Part shown: positions 57,807 to 64,000 of the stretch, one piece after another
Numbering within the stretch: the stretch's first letter is position 1
Layout of the letters: each line of letters opens with the position of its first letter
Source: Termitomyces sp. T153
Lineage: Eukaryota; Basidiomycota; Agaricomycetes; Agaricales; Lyophyllaceae
NCBI GenBank assembly: GCA_018296165.2
Contig: JACKQL020000001.1
Span: 558,001-622,000 of the forward strand
DNA: 64,000 nt
Direction: 5' to 3'
The notes under the pieces: generated by a model
Databases searched by the model: none
The model's input: the letters and a program-made list of their open reading frames with translations, nothing else
What the model was told of the DNA's origin: nothing
Position numbers and translations under genes: made by a program

Positions 57807-60800
57807 ATGGCCTTTCGTTTACAACAGTCAAATTACGATTTCGCTGATGTCCCCATCCCCACTACTCGACAGCCTCCTCGTTCCGGTACAACTATGCGTA
57901 GAGCCAAGACCCTTACTCGACCAGAGCGTGGTGTTGCTCCAGTCCCCCTCATAAACCCTCATGGACCCCCTCCCTCCACTCCACAAACAGGCCGCCGAAA
58001 CACCGACGACTACAATGGCTCCACCTCATGGAGGTACTTCTCCCTCGCTGCTACGTTCTGGGCCCCCAACTTCCTTCTGAGCTCGTTCGGAAGTATGAGG
58101 GATACTGCAGTCAGGCAGGCATGGAGAGAAAAGATTGCGTTGTGCTTCATCATTCTTGTTCTTTGCGGTGTCATCGGTTTTGTTACCGTCGGTTTCCAGA
58201 AAATCCTCTGTCCAGAGAATTCTTCCTCTGACAGTAGATTCCTTCGTGTTGGGGCAGTCCCCGGCGTTTTGGGAATCCAAGGTGCTATGTTCAATGTTAC
58301 ATCGGTCCAGGCTCCGAGCAATGTCGACTTTGCCAATCTGATAAGGAGTCCTGGGCAGGATATCACTGCACAGTTCACTCGTTCTGCCAGTGAGTTTTCC
58401 AAGTGCGCAGGCCTCAAATTTCGTATCGCCCTTGACAACCCCTGCTCCACCCCTTGCCCACTTCCCCCAATCAACTCTTCCTCCACTTTCAAATCCCTTG
58501 CTATCACCAACACAGGCTTTTCTGCTGGTTATTCGTGGGATCAGGTCGCTTCTTTGAACAATTACATGGTTATTGACGGTTCCGTCCTCAATATGCAGCC
58601 CTACATGAAACTCCACTCCTCCACGGTACCAGGAGATGCCGTTGACAAGGCCCTTCGCACTATCCTCAAGACTGCCTCTACAAAAAGTGGAAAGGACGGA
58701 ACCCGCCTCTTCTCTAGTCGGCCTGACCTTGCGACAGCGATTCCCTGCCTTAAACAACGCTATCTTGCTGGCAATATCGACAAAATTACCGCAGGTTGTT
58801 TTATCACCAATCTGTTCCTTTATGCTGGTCTCATCGTTATTCTCGGCCTCGTTTTCGTTCGTTTTATAATGGCATGCGTTTTCAACTGGTTCCTATCCGC
58901 AAAGCTGGCAGGCCCTCCCAACAGTATGGACCTCAGTCGTTCCGTCATCAGTCCAGCTGTTATGCCTGAGGGTGCTAACTTGTCCATTGATAATAAAACC
59001 GGAACTGCACCTTGGGCCGGAACCGCAGGTTCGAAGAAGGCGAAACTGAGTAAAACACCTACCCCACGCGCCTTTGCCTCATCTTCGAGTGCTACATTAA
59101 TTAACAACGATGCTGCACGTCCCACTATGACATTGGCTCAGATTGGCGCAGAGCTCTTTGCTGTCTGTTTGGTAACTTGCTATTCAGAAGGAGAAGATTC
59201 CATCCGAACTACACTTGACTCCATCTCCACCACTACTTACTCAGACGCTCGAAAGTTGCTGTTTGTGGTTGCAGATGGCATGATCACTGGTGCTGGCGAG
59301 AAGAAGAGCACTCCAGATATTTGCGTTTCCCTACTTGATGCGGACCCTCGATTCGGAAACCCAATGCCCATGAGCTACGGTGCTGTTGGTACTGGGCCCA
59401 AAGCCCACAACCGTGCCATGGTCTATGCTGGTCATTATAGTACGTATTTCTCTATCTCTCTATCTGTGTTGAGCTGATTCTGATTCACTTCTAGCTGTCG
59501 CAGGCCGTCGAACGCCCACGGTTGTTGTAGTCAAGTGTGGCACGGAGCAAGAAGCTGTGTCCGATAAGAAACCAGGCAATCGAGGGAAACGCGACAGTCA
59601 GCTCATACTCATGAACTTCTTTTCTCGCGTCACGTACAATGATCGCATGAGCCCACTTGATTTTGACCTCTTCAGAAAGATTAACATTCTCATGGGGGTA
59701 ACACCCGACTTCTTCGAGGTAGTACTGATGGTAAGTATCATTTAAGAGGATCTTTCTTACTTGATTCTCACCGCGGGCTAGGTGGATGCCGACACCAAGG
59801 TCTTCCCAGACTCTCTTAGCTATCTCGTCAATTGTATGCACCATGATCAGATGATCATGGGTGTCTGTGGAGAAACACGCATAGCAAACAAACGACAATC
59901 CTGGGTCACTGCCATTCAAGTCTTTGAGTACTTTATATCCCATCATCTTGCCAAAGCCTTCGAGTCCGTCTTCGGTGGTGTCTCATGTTTGCCAGGTTGT
60001 TTCTCAATGTTCCGCTTGAAGGCGCGAAGAGCCAGTGGTGACGATTGGGTTCCACTCATCATCAAGCCGGAAATTGTCAAGGAATACAGTCAATCTGAAG
60101 TTACTACTCTCCACCAGAAAAACCTCCTCTTACTAGGCGAAGATCGTTTTTTAACGACTTGTCTCCTTCGAACATTTCCGAACCGGAAGATGATGTTTCT
60201 ACCCCAAGCAAAATGTAGGACAGTTGTTCCTGACACGTTCCCTGTTCTTCTCTCACAACGCCGACGCTGGATCAACTCTACCATCCATAACCTCATGGAG
60301 CTCGTCCTCGTGCGTAACCTTTGTGGCACATTTTGCTTTAGTATGCAATTCGTTGTTTTCATGGATCTCCTCGGAACTGTCGTGTTACCTATCGCCATCG
60401 CCCTGACATATGCGCTCATCGTAGGGATGGCGTTGTCGCCACCAAAATCCTTCGAGGAAGCCATTCCACTCGTATTGTTGATTGCGGTACTCGGTTTACC
60501 TGCGGTTCTTATTCTCATCACAACGAGGAAGGTTATTTATGTTTTCTGGATGTTGATCTACCTCCTCGCACTTCCAGTATGGAATTTCGTTCTCCCTGTT
60601 TATGCATTTTGGCACTTTGACGACTTTTCTTGGGGTGAAACGCGGTACGTCATTCTCGGCTTGTCTATGAATTGGACCTCATTTTATCTTTTATCAATCA
60701 GAAAAGTGGAGGGTGAAAGCAAGGGTGAGGGTCACGGTGGAGGAAGTGGTGGGCCAAGAGGAGTTGAAGTGCCTATGCGTCGTTGGGAAGACTGGGAAAG

Positions 60801-61410
60801 ATCGCGTCTTCGTAAACTTAAGCGTGAAGAACGTCGACGGAAAGAGTTTGAACGTTTGCATCCCTCTGGATATATCGCTGGCGATGGAGAGATGCTCAGC
60901 GTACGTGGTATGGATACTCGAAGCCAATACGATGGTTCCGATACCGTGTCGATGTTGTCTTCGGATGAAGATCACTGGGGGACTCAGATTGGGGCATACA
61001 ACGAGAACAATTCCCAATTTCCCCCGCCACCTGTCGGACTGTTTGTACCGCAAAGTCGGCTTAGCACAGCGAAAACTGTGGATGGTGCGGAACTCGAAGC
61101 CATGCTGGAGACAGGCTTTGACGACAGACCTTCACATACGCCTCCTGCGTCGACTTATGCCCCCCGATACCAACTAAGTGATGGTTCTACGACACAACTG
61201 GCAAACATCAATGGGGACGGATATGCTCCTCTAACACGATCGACCTCACCCGGGTTTGGATCGATACCACTGAACACGATCTCGCCGACCTCGCCCACAA
61301 TCAATCTGAGCGGAAGTGGCTCCCCTCCTAGGGCTGCGCCAGGTGGGAGACATGGTTCCGTAGAGCGTTACGGTCCCTTGGGTCCCTTGGATCCTACGAC
61401 GAAATTCTAA
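57807..61410 (+). CDS. Chitin synthase, class IV type
   Basis: Processive GT2 enzyme of the plasma membrane, UDP-GlcNAc to chitin. Four exons, 57807-59439, 59495-59730, 59782-60644 and 60702-61410; 1146 residues. N-terminal membrane helices lie at about residues 115-135 ([20 protein letters not shown]) and about 335-360 ([20 protein letters not shown]), with a globular region between them. The catalytic part has [79 protein letters not shown] and the processivity motif [16 protein letters not shown]. Several C-terminal helices follow, then [10 protein letters not shown] and a disordered Ser/Pro/Thr tail. The DADT, EDR and QRRRW residues needed for catalysis are present. This order matches class IV (yeast Chs3-like) enzymes. 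Confidence 0.95.
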
Positions 61411-62113
61411 AGACCACGACTGCATTACCTTCGAACACTTATGGTTCAACAAATCCCCGATATCTATTATCTGATATACCCTCTACACATCCATCCTCAT
61501 CATCCAGTGGACTTGGGGAACCTTTCGTAGGACTACGTACCAGTCTAATACCTAAGCCTTCTTGTACTTCGTTGGGTCACTCTACATTACCATCATCATC
61601 ACTTCATTTGGTTCAAGCTCTCTCGCATTGCATATTTTCTGTCCTCACATCCTTTGCCATGCCCTGTGAAATAATTACATCTACTAGTTAGGAGGTTTGT
61701 CCCATTACGACAAAATCATGACCTGGTTAGTGACAGCCGATAAGCCGATTTGATCGATTGCAATTGTGGGGGCTACCGTTGTCGCCGGCCTACTGATGAG
61801 TCGCTGAAACCGTGGATTGAACGAGTCAAGTATTGATAATTCACTGTTCAGGAGAATCCTTTTACCATCATTGCCCTCTCGTTGTCCTCTTCTTTATATC
61901 TATATACCTGGTCAATCGGTTCTCGGCAGCCCAAACGACCCAGACCAGCATCTGCGACGAGAACCGATAGTATATACCAACTTCCGAATTGAAACTTCTA
62001 AAGCTCGTTTACTCCAATTTTGCAACTGGGTATGGCTGTTCCTCGTGAATCTTTGGTATGTCCCGATAAATATCTATGAAAAGCAAGTCTTTGACTCCAA
62101 GTTAGTGGGCCAG
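61411..62113. other. Spacer with possible 5' exon of the next gene
   Basis: Downstream of the chitin synthase. A possible exon ends at 62029 (donor gtatgg), and splicing to 62114 gives ...ATG-type context 'SNFATGGHDESVEVNQ' in frame, but an upstream stop at 61968 leaves no ATG in that frame, so the true first exon is not identified. Nothing else is recognised. Confidence 0.3.
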
Positions 62114-64000
62114 TGGACATGACGAGTCAGTAGAAGTCAATCAACGTGCTTTAATTGACAAAGTTCTTGCTCGATACTCTGGTGAATTCACGGTCTTTCG
62201 TGAACTTTTGCAGAACTCCGACGATGCGCAGGCAACTGCAGTGGAAATACATTTCGATACTCGAGCATTCATAGATAATACAGAGGGCTCATCGGACACA
62301 AGACCCTCAAAAGCGCTCCCAGACCTGAAGACTACTTTGGTTTGTGGTACTTGTAAACTAATGCGTAGTCTAACTCGAGTTATCTATAGGTGCATAGATG
62401 GACATTCAAGAACAATGGAATCATTTTTCGCGACGAAGACTGGAATAGATTGAAAAAGATTGGTCAGTAATTCCATGACCTTCCAGTCGTCAACTAAAGT
62501 CCCTTTGCAGCGGAAGGCAATCCGGATGAAGAGAAAATTGGTGCTTTTGGTGTCGGTATGTAACATTAAACTCATAATCTGAAATCGATCTAAGTTTCGT
62601 CCAGGGTTTTATAGTCTGTTTTCGGTGACAGAAGAGCCCTTTGTTACTTCTGGGGGTTAGTATCGTATTATTCCCTCCTGAATTGGCTTTCTCATTCTCT
62701 CACAAGATCAATGGATGGGTTTTTACTGGAAAGACATGAAAGACCAGGTAAGGACAGTTCACGGTATGTTGACCTTATATGCCTCACCATATCTAGTTAT
62801 TCGCAAGACGTGGACAGCTTCCGAGCAGCGACGATGGCCATTCGCCATGGACAACGTTTGAAATGGTACTTCGTGAACCCGCTCCGATCCCAATGGCTTT
62901 TGACTTCACCCGATTTCTCGCTTCGTCAATCACTTTTATGACTTACCTATCCGAAGTCAGCTTTTTCTTTGACGATAAACGTCTGACTCGTCTTACAAAA
63001 AAATCGGGGATTTCTAAAGAGTTGGGGCTGCCTAAAGGACTTCGAACCTCAACCGATTCAGGTATAATGACGATCAAGGATATCAAGTGTACACGTAGGT
63101 TATTCCATTGATGATAATGATTCCAGTTGATACAAGATCCAATAGCCCTTCACATTCAGGCCGAGGTTATGCAATGGGTCTACAGTTCCAGTTCTGAAAG
63201 GAAACGTCCAATGTCTTTCTTCAAGCCAAAAGCAACTGCAGGCTCATTCTTCTCAACATTGTTTGGATTTGCGGGAAATTCGACACCACAGCATCAATCA
63301 GCACCTCTTCCGTCAGTGAAGGATTTAGATCCTCAGACACTCATTGAAACGAGTGTTGCTCTTTCCATATTCTCAGCTGATGTGGATGTCCGCCTAAACA
63401 AGAAGATTTCTGCCGAGTTATATAGGTCAACCAGGAAAAATCCCCCAAATAAACTCAAGTATGAGCTGATATACGTGAGTTGAACCGGTCATCATAATGA
63501 ACACCGTTTCTGACATAGGCTTAGACCGCAAAAGATGAGTACGACGCAAGCGAAAGAGAGGAGGAACAACAATCGGCAGCCACTGGCAGTATATTTCAGG
63601 GATTGCGTGCAGATCTCGAAGGGTATGATCCTTCTTTTCCTCTTGAAAGATCTTCGGTTGAAATAAAAAAGTTCTGGAGCAACCCGAATATTCATTGCGA
63701 GTGGACTTTATTTAAAGCTACCTTCCGATGTAGTTGACTGATTCCTCTATCAGGGACATGCGACTGGACAAACGACTGGGATTGGTGGCCACATGGCTGC
63801 GCGATTTATTCCAACCGTGGAACGTGAATCGATTGATCTGATGTAAGTATGTAATCGAGTTAAAACTGAAATTGCTGAAGACTTCGTCGCAGGGATCGGA
63901 ATGTAGCGAGTAAGCATATAACTTAACTTCTAAGGACAAGATTTATCCAGATAAGTTTGGAACCAGGAACTTTTATACGTTGGAGGATTCCTTGCTCGTG
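62114..64000 (+). CDS. Sacsin-like GHKL ATPase, DUF3684 family, N-terminal part
   Basis: Runs off the right edge. The first secure exon begins GHDESVEVNQRALIDKVLAR then YSGEFTVFRELLQNSDDAQA. ELLQNSDDA is the N-box (Glu and Asn) of Hsp90/histidine-kinase-type ATPases. Further exons give VHRWTFKNNGIIFRDEDWNR, EGNPDEEKIGAFGVGFYSLF (glycine-rich lid), SVTEEPFVTSGDQWMGFYWK and FEMVLREPAPIPMAFDFTRF. Then come LSEVSFFFDDKRLTRL and PLHIQAEVMQWVY-like text, HMAARFIPTVERESIDL and, at the edge, ELLYVGGFL. Introns of about 48-60 bp occur every 50-150 bp at the start. The family is widespread in fungi and related to sacsin; a chaperone-like role is an inference. The start codon was not found. Confidence 0.85.

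Overview
The window is nuclear DNA of a filamentous basidiomycete, most likely an agaricomycete. The evidence is dense, mostly single-copy eukaryotic genes cut by many 42-76 bp GT-AG introns, and a fungal set of families: class IV-type chitin synthase, Rax2, the DASH kinetochore subunit Spc34, a MedA-type regulator, Zn2Cys6 factors and a chromodomain Ty3/Gypsy element. All gene models below were spliced by eye. The exon sums of the intact models are multiples of three, but no transcript data were available.

Layout. 1-8.3 kb: the 3' end of a REI1-type 60S biogenesis factor, then RAX2 (polarity marker), a small mitochondrial inner-membrane protein resembling a complex I accessory subunit, a short unknown protein, and a DUF1279 mitochondrial protein. 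8.3-20.4 kb: a 12 kb island of dead mobile elements almost without CpG dinucleotides. It holds a Gypsy integrase/chromodomain fossil, a tyrosine-recombinase fossil, a Copia polyprotein fossil split by an LTR-like insertion, a second copy of that LTR-like repeat, and long anonymous sequence. 20.4-31 kb: S-adenosylmethionine decarboxylase, a PP2C phosphatase with a 12-nt exon, a transcription factor with two tandem Zn2Cys6 clusters, a small secreted protein with eleven exons, and DBF4. 31-34 kb: an acetoacetyl-CoA synthetase pseudogene. 34-64 kb: ATG5, SPC34, a DOCK-family Rho-GEF, a MedA-like regulator, MED27, an unknown membrane protein, a LETM1-domain protein, SKI3, a dual-specificity phosphatase, a class IV chitin synthase, and the start of a sacsin-like/DUF3684 GHKL ATPase that runs off the window.

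How the genes relate. There are no operons. Neighbours are divergent or convergent with short gaps, and several divergent pairs have under 165 bp between start codons (complex I-like/unknown, SPC34/DOCK, phosphatase/chitin synthase). One pair has start codons overlapping in the same CATG. RAX2, DOCK and chitin synthase all serve polarised growth and the cell wall. DBF4 and SPC34 serve the cell cycle. MED27, the MedA-like protein and the zinc-cluster protein serve transcription. REI1 and SKI3 serve ribosomes and mRNA decay. The genes look like ordinary core genes interrupted by one silenced repeat island. The most unusual items are the tandem zinc clusters with identically placed introns, the CpG-erased island, the very small exons, and the AACS pseudogene with readable lesions.
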